Below, piece after piece: positions 38,429 through 46,564 of a stretch of DNA of 64,000 nt. Made by a program: the position numbers and the translations under genes. The notes under the pieces were generated by a model. That model was not told where the DNA came from and did not search any database. It worked only from the letters and a program-made list of their open reading frames with translations. The stretch is taken from NCBI RefSeq assembly GCF_022478115.1, contig NZ_JAKGSC010000001.1, positions 682,001 to 746,000 of the forward strand. The letters run 5' to 3'. How positions within the stretch are numbered: the stretch's first letter is position 1; each line of letters begins with the position of its first letter. The DNA is from Tenacibaculum aquimarinum (GTDB lineage Bacteria; Bacteroidota; Bacteroidia; Flavobacteriales; Flavobacteriaceae).

Positions 38429-38986
38429 TTGACAAACAGACTCAAATTTTTTAAAGAAGCCGTAAAAAGTTTAAAAACATCTGGAACGGTAACTCCAAGT
38501 TCTCGTTTTTTAGCAAAAAGAATGATTGCTAAAATAGATTTTGCAAAAACAGATGTTATTGTAGAATTAGGCGCTGGAAATGGTGTAATTACCAAACAAA
38601 TCTTAAAAAAACTGCATCCAAAAGCAACATTGGTTTGTTTTGAAATTAATGAGAATTTCCATAAAGAGTTACTTAAAATTAAAAACAAACAACTGGTAGT
38701 TTTAAACGCATCTGCCGAAAAAATTGAGGATGAGTTAAAGAAACTAGGGTTTTCAAAAGCAAATCATATTATTTCTAGCTTACCATTTACTATAATTCCA
38801 GAAGAAGTTTCAACCGAAATTTTAGAAAAAGCCTATCAGGTTTTAGCTTCAAAAGGTACGTTTATGCAGTATCAATATTCCTTAACGTATTTTAAAAAAT
38901 TATCTAAAGTTTTTTCCGAAGAAATTAAATTAGAATTTGAACCACTTAATTTTCCACCAGCATTTGTTTATCGCTGTATAAAGTAA
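38429..38986 (+). CDS. SAM-dependent methyltransferase (rRNA-adenine/phospholipid methyltransferase-like)
   Basis: 185 residues. The start is TTG at 38429; there is no other start before the upstream in-frame stop. SAM-binding motif I is VIVELGAGNGVITKQIL, then ATLVCFEINENFHKEL and ASAEKIEDEL; the motif IV region reads ANHIISSLPFTIIP. This order resembles KsgA-like and phospholipid N-methyltransferases (PmtA type). Substrate not certain; SLPF in place of NxPY speaks for a lipid rather than an adenine substrate. It is divergent from the comF-like gene with a 44-base gap. Confidence 0.8.
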   Translation: MTNRLKFFKEAVKSLKTSGTVTPSSRFLAKRMIAKIDFAKTDVIVELGAGNGVITKQILKKLHPKATLVCFEINENFHKELLKIKNKQLVVLNASAEKIEDELKKLGFSKANHIISSLPFTIIPEEVSTEILEKAYQVLASKGTFMQYQYSLTYFKKLSKVFSEEIKLEFEPLNFPPAFVYRCIK

Positions 38987-38997
38987 CTTATTTTTTA

Positions 38998-39027
38998 TTG
39001 ATTAATTTTTTAGAAAATGTATCTTTG
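38998..39027 (+). promoter_or_regulatory. Promoter of glyS
   Basis: TTG (38998-39000), 19 bases, TATCTTTG (39020-39027): a complete flavobacterial promoter. The ATG is only eight bases after the box. Confidence 0.7.
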
Positions 39028-39035
39028 CCCTCATT

Positions 39036-40577
39036 ATGGCAAAACAAGAAGATCAATTTAAGAAAGTATTATCGCACGCAAAAGAATACGGTTATGTATT
39101 TCAATCCTCTGAAATTTATGACGGATTAAGCGCGGTATACGATTATGCTCAAAACGGAGTTGAGTTAAAGAAAAATATTAGAGATTACTGGTGGAAAGCA
39201 ATGGTTCAAATGAACGAAAACATTGTAGGTTTAGACGCTTCAATCTTAATGCATCCAACCGTTTGGAAAGCTTCTGGACACGTAGATGCTTTTAACGATC
39301 CGTTAATTGATAACAAAGATTCTAAAAAACGTTACAGAGCTGATGTTTTAATAGAAGATTATTGCGCCAAAATTGAAGGAAAAATAAATAAAGAAGTCGC
39401 TAAAGCAGCAAAACGTTTTGGTGAGGCTTTTAATAAAGAAGAATTTCTTGCAACAAACGGACGCGTTGTTGGATATCAAGAAAAAATTACCACTATTTTA
39501 GCAAGAATGGGTAAATCTTTAGAAAATGAAGATTTAGCTGATATTAAATTATTAATTGAAGAATTAGAAATTGCAGATCCAGCTACAGGTTCTAAAAACT
39601 GGACTGATGTTAAGCAATTCAATTTAATGTTTGGAACGCAATTAGGCGCTTCTGCAGAACATTCTACCAAAGTATATTTACGTCCAGAAACGGCACAAGG
39701 TATTTTTGTAAACTTCTTAAACGTTCAAAAAACGGGTAGAATGAAAATTCCTTTCGGAATTGCACAAACTGGTAAAGCCTTTAGAAATGAAATTGTTGCA
39801 AGACAGTTTATTTTTAGAATGCGTGAGTTTGAACAAATGGAAATGCAGTTTTTCATTAAACCAGGAACTCAAAAAGTATGGTACGAGCAATGGAAAGAAA
39901 ACAGAATGAAATGGCATTTATCTTTAGGAATGGGCGCCGATAATTACCGTTTTCATGACCATGATAAATTAGCGCATTATGCAGATGCAGCAGCAGATAT
40001 TGAGTTTCAATTTCCTTTCGGGTTTAAAGAATTAGAAGGAATTCACTCAAGAACAGATTTCGATTTAAAACAACACGAAGAATATTCAGGTAAAAAATTA
40101 CAATATTTCGACCACGAAGAAAACAAAAACTATGTTCCTTATGTAGTAGAAACTTCAATTGGTTTAGATAGAATGTTTTTAGCAGTTTTCTCTAATTCTT
40201 TACAAGAAGAAGCTTTAGAAAACGGAACTTCAAGAACCGTTTTAAAATTACCAGCAGTTTTAGCACCGTTTAAAGCAGCGGTTTTACCGTTGGTTAAAAA
40301 AGATGGCTTGCCAGAAGTTGCACGTGAGATTTTAAACGATTTAAAGTGGGATTTTAACGTGTTTTATGACGAAAAAGATGCTGTTGGAAAACGTTATAGA
40401 AGACAAGATGCAAACGGAACACCGTTTTGTATTACTGTAGATCACCAAACATTAGAAGATAAAACGGTTACCATACGTCATAGAGACACAATGGAACAAA
40501 GCCGTGTTGCAATTGCAGACTTAAACGCTATTATTAAAGCTGAAGTTGATGCAAAAGCTTGGTTACAGAAAATGTAG
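39036..40577 (+). CDS. glyS: Glycine--tRNA ligase (single-chain type)
   Basis: 513 residues, class II synthetase of the alpha2 (archaeal/eukaryotic-like) type. GYVFQSSEIYDGLSAVYDY at the start, motif 2 at GIAQTGKAFRNEIVARQF, and motif 3 near VVETSIGLDRMFLAVF, followed by an anticodon-binding domain (APFKAAVLPLVKK). It charges tRNA-Gly. There is almost no leader, so no T-box control. Strong terminator follows. Confidence 0.97.
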   Translation: MAKQEDQFKKVLSHAKEYGYVFQSSEIYDGLSAVYDYAQNGVELKKNIRDYWWKAMVQMNENIVGLDASILMHPTVWKASGHVDAFNDPLIDNKDSKKRYRADVLIEDYCAKIEGKINKEVAKAAKRFGEAFNKEEFLATNGRVVGYQEKITTILARMGKSLENEDLADIKLLIEELEIADPATGSKNWTDVKQFNLMFGTQLGASAEHSTKVYLRPETAQGIFVNFLNVQKTGRMKIPFGIAQTGKAFRNEIVARQFIFRMREFEQMEMQFFIKPGTQKVWYEQWKENRMKWHLSLGMGADNYRFHDHDKLAHYADAAADIEFQFPFGFKELEGIHSRTDFDLKQHEEYSGKKLQYFDHEENKNYVPYVVETSIGLDRMFLAVFSNSLQEEALENGTSRTVLKLPAVLAPFKAAVLPLVKKDGLPEVAREILNDLKWDFNVFYDEKDAVGKRYRRQDANGTPFCITVDHQTLEDKTVTIRHRDTMEQSRVAIADLNAIIKAEVDAKAWLQKM

Positions 40578-40596
40578 ACATAATTATGTCTTTAGT

Positions 40597-40633
40597 TATA
40601 AAAAAACCTCATCAATTTGATGAGGTTTTTTTA
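40597..40633 (+). terminator. Terminator of glyS
   Basis: AAAACCTCATCA, loop ATT, TGATGAGGTTTT with extra A and T residues on the two sides. Confidence 0.9.
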
Positions 40634-40672
40634 TGGTGTTTTGATTAGGTTTTCTAACGGTGTTGTGTATTG

Positions 40673-40733
40673 AAAGTTGCGTTTTTGTGTGCGAGGATTT
40701 TCCGAAGGAAAATCAAAGTGTGCAAAAATGCAA
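40673..40733. repeat. Long imperfect hairpin at the left end of the cassette-like unit
   Basis: Outer stem AGTTGCGTTTTTG with CAAAAATGCAACT (13 pairs, one G-T), a symmetric 8 by 8 bubble with GTGTG on each side, inner stem GATTTTCC/GGAAAATC with a GAA loop. It lacks a T run, so it is not a simple terminator. Confidence 0.7.
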
Positions 40734-40755
40734 CTGACTTTGGTTAAGCACTAAT

Positions 40756-41196
40756 TTAGCAATTTTTTATACACGGTGTTGTGTTTAGTTTTTTAAAATA
40801 AAGAGTTTTTTTATTTCCGTTTTTGTCAACAATATATTTTTCGATATATTCTTGGTCAAAAAGAATTTCATAGTTTTCAGGTTCATTGATAGAAATTCTT
40901 ACTTTAAATACTTTTCCAATATTATTTTCTCCTTCAAGAGTTTTTGTTGATTCTCCAAAATGTTTTTTTCCCTCGTAAATAAACCAAAACTTATACTTAA
41001 ATAGAGGCCCAACTCTCTTTCCACTTACAATTCGTTTTTTTTCATATATTTTTCCATAAGTTTCAATGGAATTTATTTTTAATTCAATTTTCTGAACAAT
41101 AAAATAAAAAATAACAACAGATAAAATTAAGACTCCTAATTTCCAACTATTATTTTTATAATAATTCCAAGTTTTAGAAGATTTACTTTGTTTCAT
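40756..41196 (-). CDS. Small membrane-anchored protein of unknown function (cassette gene)
   Basis: 146 residues. One membrane helix near the N-terminus (WKLGVLILSVVIFYFIVQ, about residues 18-35) and a beta-rich outside domain (GPLFKYKFWFIYEGKKHFGES, about 63-83). No known catalytic motif. The last nine residues, NTTPCIKNC, are encoded by the flanking repeat itself (ACACCGTGTATAAAAAATTG), and the stop TAA lies inside it. The ORF, its ends and repeat all point to a transferred gene. Function not known. Confidence 0.65.
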   Translation of the reverse strand: MKQSKSSKTWNYYKNNSWKLGVLILSVVIFYFIVQKIELKINSIETYGKIYEKKRIVSGKRVGPLFKYKFWFIYEGKKHFGESTKTLEGENNIGKVFKVRISINEPENYEILFDQEYIEKYIVDKNGNKKTLYFKKLNTTPCIKNC

Positions 41197-41317
41197 TAAT
41201 GTTCTCTTTCAAATTAAATACAATGTGATTCTGAATATGCGTCGTTTTAATGACTTATATTCAACGTTAGCGAAGTTACCCAAAATTACCTTTAGAATCA
41301 AACTAAACTTTATGTAG

Positions 41318-41354
41318 AAAAAAAGCCTCACAATTTAAATTGTGAGGCTTTTCA
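41318..41354. terminator. Terminator of the aminopeptidase gene
   Basis: Perfect inverted repeat AAAAGCCTCACAATTT and its complement (41321-41352), with the longer T run on the minus strand. Confidence 0.9.
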
Positions 41355-41374
41355 TATACTTTTAGAAAATCAGT

Positions 41375-42670
41375 CTAAGACTGATTCATTAAGTCTTCAA
41401 TTTCGTCTGCTTCAATAGGAATGTTGCGCATTAAATTAAAAGGTTCTCCTGTTTTTTGTATAACAACATCGTCTTCTAAACGGATTCCAAAACCTTCTTC
41501 AGGAATGTAAATTCCAGGTTCTACAGTAAAAACCATATTTGCTTGCATTGGTTCGTGTAACAAACCATAATCGTGCGTATCTAAACCAATATGATGCGAT
41601 GTTCCGTGCATAAAATACTTTTTATACGCAGGCCAATCTTTATTTTCGTTTTGTACATCGGCTTTGTCTAGTAAACCTAAACCTAATAATTCCGAAGTCA
41701 TTAAATGACCAACTTCTACATGGTAATCTTCCCAAATTGTTCCAGGAACTAATAGTTTTGTAGCTTCTTTTTTAACACGATTTACTGCATTGTAAACTGC
41801 TTTTTGTCTGTCTGTAAAACGACCAGAAACGGGTATTGTTCTAGACATATCTGAAGCGTAATTTCCGTATTCTGCAGCAACATCAAACAAAATTAAATCG
41901 CCAGCTTTACATTGTTGGTTGTTTTCAATATAATGTAAAACATTTGCGTTGTTTCCGCTTGCAATAATTGGTGTGTAAGCAAATCCTTTAGAACGATTCA
42001 TTAAGAATTCGTGCATAAACTCTGCTTCAATTTCAAACTCCCAACAATCTGGTTTTACAAAGTTTAAAATTCTACGGAAACCTTTTTCTGTAATATCACA
42101 GGCATGTTGCATTAAATCGAGTTCAATTTTACTTTTTACAGAGCGTAAACGGTGTAAAATAGGACTACTTTTAGCAACAGAATGTGCAGGATATTTGTTT
42201 AATAACCATTTTGTAAAACGGTCTTCGCGAGTTTCGGTTTCTACCTTTGCGCGGTAATGTTCGTTGGTGTTTATGTAAACAGTTTCTGCTAAAGCCATCA
42301 TTTCTGCAAACACTTTTTCAATGTCTTGTAGCCAGAAAACAGTTTTAATTCCACTTGTTTTTAAAGCAGCTTCTTTATCTAATTTTTCACCTTCCCAAAC
42401 AGCAATATGCTCGTTAGTTTCTTTTAAAAATAAGACTTCTCTAAATTTTTCCTTTGGAGAATCTGGAAACAACACCAAAATACTTTCTTCTTGATCTACA
42501 CCACTTAAATAAAAGATATCTCTGTGTTGTTCAAAAGGCAACGTACTATCTGCTGAAATCGGATAAATATCATTAGAATTAAAAACAGCTAAACTCATTG
42601 GCTTCATTTTTGAAGCAAAGTTTTTACGGTTTTCTATAAATAAGTTGCGGTCTATTTGGTGGTATTTCAT
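41375..42670 (-). CDS. pepP: Xaa-Pro aminopeptidase (M24B)
   Basis: 431 residues. N-terminal aminopeptidase P domain (residues ~1-165) and C-terminal pita-bread fold. Metal ligands are seen in ILFDVAAEYGNYASDMSRT (two Asp), HGTSHHIGLDTHD (His), VFTVEPGIYIP (Glu) and GIRLEDDVVI (Glu). It removes N-terminal residues that precede proline. No signal peptide, so cytoplasmic. Single-gene unit. Confidence 0.94.
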   Translation of the reverse strand: MKYHQIDRNLFIENRKNFASKMKPMSLAVFNSNDIYPISADSTLPFEQHRDIFYLSGVDQEESILVLFPDSPKEKFREVLFLKETNEHIAVWEGEKLDKEAALKTSGIKTVFWLQDIEKVFAEMMALAETVYINTNEHYRAKVETETREDRFTKWLLNKYPAHSVAKSSPILHRLRSVKSKIELDLMQHACDITEKGFRRILNFVKPDCWEFEIEAEFMHEFLMNRSKGFAYTPIIASGNNANVLHYIENNQQCKAGDLILFDVAAEYGNYASDMSRTIPVSGRFTDRQKAVYNAVNRVKKEATKLLVPGTIWEDYHVEVGHLMTSELLGLGLLDKADVQNENKDWPAYKKYFMHGTSHHIGLDTHDYGLLHEPMQANMVFTVEPGIYIPEEGFGIRLEDDVVIQKTGEPFNLMRNIPIEADEIEDLMNQS

Positions 42671-42751
42671 TGTTGATTTGTTTTTATAAAAATCAAAAGT
42701 ACAAGTTTAAACCGATAAATAAAAGATGCTTTGTATTTTGTCAATCAAAAC

Positions 42752-42772
42752 CCATTTCAGATTCTGAAATGG
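42752..42772. terminator. Hairpin between the helicase and pepP genes
   Basis: CCATTTCAGA, T, TCTGAAATGG: a nearly perfect inverted repeat of 21 bases, with only a short T stretch on the minus strand (GGGTTTTG). It may end helicase transcription; evidence is moderate. Confidence 0.4.
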
Positions 42773-42797
42773 ATTTAGAATGACAGCATTTTAAATT

Positions 42798-44099
42798 TTA
42801 CCTACGTTTATTTCTAGATCTGTTTCTTCCAGCTCCTTCAGAATTTCCATCAGAAGGTCTTTTTTTCTTTGTTCCAGAACCACCTCTATGAGAAGCTCCA
42901 ACGCCTTTTTTCTTTTTGTTAAAAGAACCTTTTTTCTGAGTAGCAGCACGTTTTGGGCCAGCAGTATCTGTTGGTTCAAAACCTTCAATTATTTCTACTT
43001 CTAGTTTTTTCTTCAGTAGTTTTTCTATTTCTGCTTGGTATTCTGTTTCTTCACTACAAACTAAAGAAATTGCTTGTCCGCTTGCTCCAGCTCTACCAGT
43101 TCTACCAATTCTATGCACATAATCTTCTGGTACATTTGGTAACTCAAAATTGATTACATGTGGCAATAACGGAATATCCAATCCACGAGCAGCAATATCT
43201 GTTGCTACCATAACTCTAATGGTATTTTCTTTAAAGCTTTTTAATGCTTTTGTTCTAGCACCTTGACTTTTATTTCCGTGAATTGCAGCGGCTGTAATAC
43301 CTAATCCAATTAATTTTTTTGTTAATTTATTAGCTCCATGTTTAGTTCTTGTAAAAATTAAAACCTGATTCCAATTTCCATCTTTAATTAAATTGGTAAC
43401 TACTTGTGTTTTTTTGCCTTTATCAACTAAATATGCTTTTTGAGAAACCATTTCTGCGGTAGAATTCTGCGGAGCAGCATTTACCATAACAGGATTTTTT
43501 AAAATACCTTCAGCAAGTCTTTTAATTTCTGTTGAAAAAGTAGCTGAAAACAATAAATTTTGACGTTTTGCAGGCAAATAACTCATTATTTTATTCAAAT
43601 CACGAGCAAAGCCCATGTCTAACATTCTATCAGCTTCATCTAAAATAAGCACATCAATGCGGTTAAAAGACACTGCTTTTTGGCTGTGTAAATCTAATAA
43701 TCTACCAGGAGTTGCTACTAAAATATCTACACCTCTTCTTAAAGTTGCTATTTGTCCGCTAGCCTTTACACCACCAAAAACTACGGTAGATTTTATGTCT
43801 AAATGCGTACTATATTCTCTAACATTTTCTAAAATTTGAGCTGCTAACTCTCTTGTAGGTGTTAATACTAAAGCACGAACTGGTCTGTATTTTGGGTGTT
43901 TAGTTTCCGATAAATATTGTAAAACAGGTAAGGTAAAACCGGCTGTTTTTCCTGTTCCGGTTTGTGCAGATGCCAAAACATCTTTACCGGCTAAAATATG
44001 TGGTATTGCTTTTTCTTGAATTGGTGATGGAGTTGTATATCCTTTTTCTTCAATGGCTTTTAATAAAGCGTCAGTTAATCCTAAAGATTTAAATGTCAT
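42798..44099 (-). CDS. DEAD-box RNA helicase (RhlE-like)
   Basis: 433 residues. The Q motif and all core motifs are present: [13 protein letters not shown] (Walker A), [32 protein letters not shown], and [10 protein letters not shown]. The tail from about 370 is rich in Lys, Gly, Arg and Ser ([19 protein letters not shown]) and should bind RNA. RhlE-type enzymes act in ribosome assembly and RNA decay and are often needed in the cold. The promoter box TACCTTTG is at 44149-44156. Confidence 0.94.
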   Translation of the reverse strand: MTFKSLGLTDALLKAIEEKGYTTPSPIQEKAIPHILAGKDVLASAQTGTGKTAGFTLPVLQYLSETKHPKYRPVRALVLTPTRELAAQILENVREYSTHLDIKSTVVFGGVKASGQIATLRRGVDILVATPGRLLDLHSQKAVSFNRIDVLILDEADRMLDMGFARDLNKIMSYLPAKRQNLLFSATFSTEIKRLAEGILKNPVMVNAAPQNSTAEMVSQKAYLVDKGKKTQVVTNLIKDGNWNQVLIFTRTKHGANKLTKKLIGLGITAAAIHGNKSQGARTKALKSFKENTIRVMVATDIAARGLDIPLLPHVINFELPNVPEDYVHRIGRTGRAGASGQAISLVCSEETEYQAEIEKLLKKKLEVEIIEGFEPTDTAGPKRAATQKKGSFNKKKKGVGASHRGGSGTKKKRPSDGNSEGAGRNRSRNKRR

Positions 44100-44148
44100 A
44101 ATTATTTATTTAGAAATGCACGGTTTTTTCGTTATTTCTATGAGTTTG

Positions 44149-44156
44149 CAAAGGTA
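44149..44156 (-). promoter_or_regulatory. -7 promoter box of the DEAD-box helicase gene
   Basis: TACCTTTG on the minus strand, a perfect TAnnTTTG, 49 bases before the ATG. Confidence 0.55.
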
Positions 44157-44183
44157 CAGCTATTAATATTGATTTTAGTGCAT

Positions 44184-44213
44184 AAAAAAAGATGCTTAAA
44201 AAGCATCTTTTCT
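44184..44213 (-). terminator. Terminator of the small Gly-rich protein gene
   Basis: AAAAGATGCTT, loop AAA, AAGCATCTTTT; on the minus strand it is followed by a run of seven T. Confidence 0.85.
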
Positions 44214-44237
44214 AGTTGATTTTTGGTTGATGATTTT

Positions 44238-44492
44238 TTATTTGCTCATCGCACTTTTAATTACACCAATAATTGCCATTAATGCACCGCCACCTACAGT
44301 TCCACCAGCAAGACTACCAACAATTCCTCCAAGGTCTAAACCTAACATTCCAAGTAATTGTGCTCCTAATCCTCCACCAAGAATCCCAACAACTGAGTTC
44401 CAAAGTGTTCCCATAGAAAACTTTTTTAATAATGCTCCTGCTACGTTACCACCAACGGCACCCGTAAGTAAACTGATAATTAATTCCATCAT
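44238..44492 (-). CDS. Small Gly-rich membrane protein
   Basis: 84 residues, almost wholly Gly, Leu, Ala, Val and Ile. It has repeated glycine-zipper-like runs (GAVGGNVAGALL; GILGGGLGAQLLGMLGLDLGG; SLAGGTVGGGALMAIIG), suited to helix packing in a membrane. There are two adjacent Met starts. It resembles small hypothetical membrane proteins found widely in Bacteroidota and has its own terminator. An overlapping plus-strand frame (44227-44517) is only its mirror. Function unknown. Confidence 0.7.
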   Translation of the reverse strand: MMELIISLLTGAVGGNVAGALLKKFSMGTLWNSVVGILGGGLGAQLLGMLGLDLGGIVGSLAGGTVGGGALMAIIGVIKSAMSK

Positions 44493-44590
44493 AATTGAGT
44501 TGTTTTTAATTAGTTAATAGAATCTAAATATAGCAAAAAAATTACGATTTTTTACAAAACAATCTAATTGTTAATAAGTTAGGCTTGTTT

Positions 44591-45556
44591 TTATGCGCTT
44601 CCAAAGTGAAAAAGAGGATCTCCCATATTTACTATAGGAAAGTAATTTACAGATATAATATAACCATCTTGAGGTGCTTTTACAGCAAATTTTGTTTCGC
44701 CATACGTATCCATAATAAAACCAAGAATTTGTCCTTTTTTTATTTTTGCACCGTTTTTTACTTTTAGATTAAAAAGCCCAGCAACCTTAGCGCGTATCCA
44801 TTTTCGTTTGGTAATAATGATTGCTTCTTTTCCTTTAGAAATTTCAACAGAAGCATTAATCATTTTAAAATATTTTAAAATACGTAGTGTTCCGTTAATT
44901 CCTTCTTGGATTGCCTTTTCATCTAAACGAAGCGATTCTCCTCCTTCATAAACAATAATTGGAATGTTTTTTTTAAAACAAGCATTTCTAAACGATTTTG
45001 GAATTAGTTTAGAGCCAAACATTAAAGGTGCATTAAAAAGTGTTGCTAAAAATTTTGCTTGCTTATCTTCTTGAGTAAACCGTATTTGAGGAAAATTATT
45101 TCTTTGTGCACCGCCTGTATGGAAATCGATTCCAAAATCTACATTATCAATTATTTCGTGCATTAAGTAATACGCCATTCGGCTTGCTAATGAACCAGCT
45201 TTTGTACCTGGAAAACTTCTATTAACATCTTTTCCGTGCATGTCTCGAGATAAACTTAAAAATCCAAAAACATTTAAAAGCGGAACTACAATAACACAGC
45301 CTCTCTCAATTTTATAAGATTTATCAATAAGCATTCTTCTTACTAGCTCAACACTATTTACCTCGTCTCCGTGTAAACCACCTTGTAACAAAACAGTTGG
45401 TCCAGCTTTTTTACCATTAAAAACATATACGGGAATTTCAATTAAAGTCCCAGTTGGTAATCTATCTACAGGAATTTTTATTAGTTTAGATTCTCCTAAA
45501 CCAACTTTTTGACCACGTATTTCTACTATTTCGTTTTTAAATTCTTTTTCGAACAT
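44591..45556 (-). CDS. Succinylglutamate desuccinylase/aspartoacylase family protein
   Basis: 321 residues. The zinc carboxypeptidase-like core has LQGGLHGDEVNSVELVRR (His and Glu ligands), DVNRSFPG and GIDFHTGGAQRNN (third ligand His). The C-terminal ~80 residues form a lipoyl/biotin-like beta domain (AKVAGLFNLKVKNGAKIKKG), common in this AstE/AspA subgroup. It should cleave an N-acyl or gamma-linked amino-acid bond. Its ATG lies 31 bases inside rimK, so the two are translationally linked and may add and remove the same modification. Confidence 0.87.
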   Translation of the reverse strand: MFEKEFKNEIVEIRGQKVGLGESKLIKIPVDRLPTGTLIEIPVYVFNGKKAGPTVLLQGGLHGDEVNSVELVRRMLIDKSYKIERGCVIVVPLLNVFGFLSLSRDMHGKDVNRSFPGTKAGSLASRMAYYLMHEIIDNVDFGIDFHTGGAQRNNFPQIRFTQEDKQAKFLATLFNAPLMFGSKLIPKSFRNACFKKNIPIIVYEGGESLRLDEKAIQEGINGTLRILKYFKMINASVEISKGKEAIIITKRKWIRAKVAGLFNLKVKNGAKIKKGQILGFIMDTYGETKFAVKAPQDGYIISVNYFPIVNMGDPLFHFGSA

Positions 45557-46437
45557 TTATTTACTACATAATTAATAATTCCTTCTGCTATATTTACTTT
45601 TGTGTAGGCTTCAATTCCTTGTAAACCTGGCGTAGAATTTACTTCAATTAATAAAGGACCACGTTTAGAACGTATAATATCTACACCTGCAATTGGCAAA
45701 CCTAAATATTTTGCAGCTTTTATTGCCATTTTTTGTTCTTGTTCAGTTAAAACAGCAACAGAACCACTTCCTCCAAGATGTATATTAGAGCGAAAGTCAT
45801 CATCTAAACCCTTACGTTGCATTGCAGAAAGAATCTTATTTCCTACTACAAAAGCTCTAAAATCTTCACTATTACTTTCTTTAATAAATTCTTGTAATAA
45901 AATACTGTTTTTCATGCTGTACATGGTATCAATAATTGATTTTGCAGATTGTTTACTTTCTGCCAACATTACACCAACGCCTTGAGTACCTTCTTGTAAT
46001 TTTATTACAACTGGTGCGCCACCTAATAATTCTATTTGTTCTTTTATATTATCTGTATCAACTGAAAAAAGTGTGTCAGGAATTGGAATTCCTTTTCGGT
46101 TCATAATTTGAAGAGTACGAACTTTATTTTGAGAACGAATAATACCTAAAGAACGTGCTGTACTAAAAATACCATTCATTTCAAACTCTTTAACAACTGC
46201 AGCACCATGTCGTGTAACTGAAGCGCCTATTCTTGGAATAATTACATCGGGTTGGTTAATAATGTTTTCTCCTTTATAAATAATTTCTCTATTACCACCA
46301 GACAGTTTTATAGAGCATTTGGTATGATTTATAATTCTAACATTATGCCCCTGTTTTATGGCTTCTTGGTAAATACGATTTGTAGAATAAATTCTTTCAC
46401 CAACAGAAAGAATAAATATGTTTAAAGGTTTGCCCAT
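45526..46437 (-). CDS. rimK: RimK-type ATP-grasp glutamate ligase
   Basis: 303 residues. ATP-grasp features: MNRKGIPIPDTLF, VVIKLQEGTQGVGVMLAES, ILLQEFIKESNSEDFRAFVVG, and metal ligands in LLIEVNSTPGLQGIE. In E. coli RimK adds glutamates to ribosomal protein S6 and also makes free poly-glutamate. The substrate in this organism is not shown by the sequence. First gene of the two-gene operon with the aspartoacylase-like gene; divergent from the sortilin-like gene. Confidence 0.92.
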   Translation of the reverse strand: MGKPLNIFILSVGERIYSTNRIYQEAIKQGHNVRIINHTKCSIKLSGGNREIIYKGENIINQPDVIIPRIGASVTRHGAAVVKEFEMNGIFSTARSLGIIRSQNKVRTLQIMNRKGIPIPDTLFSVDTDNIKEQIELLGGAPVVIKLQEGTQGVGVMLAESKQSAKSIIDTMYSMKNSILLQEFIKESNSEDFRAFVVGNKILSAMQRKGLDDDFRSNIHLGGSGSVAVLTEQEQKMAIKAAKYLGLPIAGVDIIRSKRGPLLIEVNSTPGLQGIEAYTKVNIAEGIINYVVNKCSKKNLKTK

Positions 46438-46564
46438 TTGTTACAAATCTAATGAATTTATTTTTTTAAAGTTATACCTTAAAAAGTGTCGATATGTTAG
46501 AGTTTGTTAATTTTTTTGATTTCAATTTTGGAAGTAGTAATTTCATCGTCCAAAAACCAAACTA

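Larger units (their letters stand above)
40654..41270. mobile_element. Cassette-like single-gene unit bounded by inverted CTAACG ends
   Basis: 617 bases between the glyS terminator and the pepP terminator. The left end is CTAACGGTGTTGTG, the right end read inward on the other strand is CTAACGTTGAATATAAG. Inside the left end is a long imperfect hairpin (40673-40733) and a second copy of ACGGTGTTGTG (40773-40783). The unit contains one minus-strand gene that ends within the second copy. No recombinase or transposase is present. I infer a mobilised, integron-cassette-like unit; this is not proven. Confidence 0.4.

Noticed and set aside
38384..38435. Longer comF-like start at 38435
   Set aside because: It would overlap the divergent methyltransferase start, and the added 17 residues are not like the conserved N-terminus.
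40654..41270. Standard integron attC site
   Set aside because: GTTGAAT and GCTTAAC fit the core consensus, but they do not pair in the right geometry around the hairpin, and no integrase gene is in the window. Kept as cassette-like only.
41265..41273. Shared CGTTAGCGA between the cassette right end and the dispersed repeat at 55074
   Set aside because: Only nine bases match and the surrounding sequence does not; chance cannot be excluded.
42752..42772. Insertion-sequence end at the CCATTTCAGA hairpin
   Set aside because: No transposase, no target duplication, and no second copy in the window; it is best taken as a hairpin or weak terminator.
44227..44517. Plus-strand 96-residue Pro-rich frame opposite the small Gly-rich gene
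   Set aside because: It is the antisense image of the Gly codons (GGN read as NCC gives Pro); no promoter or known motif, while the minus-strand frame has a terminator.
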